Below are positions 63,820 through 64,000 of a stretch of DNA of 64,000 nt, piece by piece; the first letter of the stretch is position 1, and each line of letters opens with the position of its first letter. The position numbers and the translations under genes are program-made. The stretch comes from Prevotella merdae (GTDB lineage Bacteria; Bacteroidota; Bacteroidia; Bacteroidales; Bacteroidaceae). Location of the stretch: the NCBI RefSeq assembly GCF_900290275.1, contig NZ_LT985325.1, positions 72,765 to 136,764 on the forward strand, read 5' to 3'. Under the pieces are notes generated by a model. That model made no database searches. It was not told where the DNA came from and worked only from the letters and a program-made list of their open reading frames with translations.

Positions 63820-63988
63820 TGAACTTTCGCAAGTTCAGAAGTTATAGAAATTAAAGAAGTTATAGAATTTAAAGCCGTATGTCTTATAGCTGAATATTCA
63901 GCAAAAAGAGTAATGGCTATAAATTCTAGCGACCGTAGGGAGCGCTAACTCCTTTAACTTCTGAATTCTCTGAACTTGCGAAAGTTCA
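63820..63988. repeat. 20-bp perfect inverted repeat and internal tandem repeat after ligA
   Basis: TGAACTTTCGCAAGTTCAGA (63820-63839) recurs inverted at 63969-63988. Inside are two 18-bp direct units starting GAAGTTATAGAA (63838 and 63856) and a perfect palindrome GCTGAATATTCAGC (63889-63902). It may be a mosaic repeat or a terminator for ligA. Confidence 0.7.
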
Positions 63989-64000
63989 GTTATATATATA

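Overview
The window looks like a chromosomal segment of a Bacteroidota bacterium, most probably a Prevotella-like member of the Bacteroidales. The reasons are many promoters of the Bacteroidota type (-7 box TAnnTTTG, often with a TTG/TTTG about 19-22 bases upstream), A-rich translation starts with almost no Shine-Dalgarno sequences, a TonB-dependent receptor with a carboxypeptidase-like N-terminal domain, several secreted proteins ending in a type IX secretion (T9SS)-like C-terminal domain, and the protein families found (short MenE, 581-residue LysS, DUF4924-like protein, RF3, ROK glucokinase). No rRNA, tRNA, CRISPR array, intact insertion sequence or prophage was found.

Layout. 1-8.4 kb (minus strand): a KefB-type antiporter cut by the window edge, a 1 kb repeat-rich intergenic region with an IS982-type transposase remnant, a secreted protein of unknown function, and a lysE-DUF4924-prfC-pepT operon closed by a 19-bp hairpin. 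8.5-17.1 kb (plus): a ROK glucokinase, a TonB-dependent receptor with a non-SusD lipoprotein partner, a 4-TM protein plus two ExbD proteins without ExbB, and an Lrp/AsnC regulator with an acidic tail. 17.2-30.1 kb: three large secreted T9SS-type proteins: an 829-residue beta-repeat protein, an M6 metalloprotease, and a 2,250-residue protein of FN3-like, choice-of-anchor and propeller-like modules. 30.1-39 kb: folA-thyA and an rsmF-like gene, a serine-type sulfatase, menE, gpmI and an M28 peptidase. 39-48.3 kb (plus): clpB, lysS, gpsA, three small membrane proteins, pgi and a HAD phosphatase. 48.3-64 kb: two paralogous ECF sigma/membrane anti-sigma-like/small periplasmic protein cassettes, in opposite orientations, flanking rpe, mazG, a lipoprotein gene, rnz, an orphan T9SS domain and an L,D-transpeptidase; then truA, a DMT transporter, dapA, a lone FecCD permease and ligA.

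How it fits together. Most genes are housekeeping (translation, nucleotide and folate metabolism, glycolysis, lysine/peptidoglycan precursor synthesis, DNA ligation). The accessory character lies in the envelope and secretion genes: five proteins with clear or degenerate T9SS-like C-terminal domains, a TonB-energised uptake pair next to ExbD genes, and a duplicated ECF cassette that probably senses envelope state. The observations most worth following up are that inverted ECF cassette pair, two tandem paralogous microproteins of 34 and 32 residues between gpsA and pgi, a stand-alone T9SS sorting domain, and three unrelated intergenic tandem arrays that all have an exact 22-bp period.

Limits: everything was read by eye. 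Family assignments come from motifs and remembered family features, not from searches, and exact starts are uncertain where stated.
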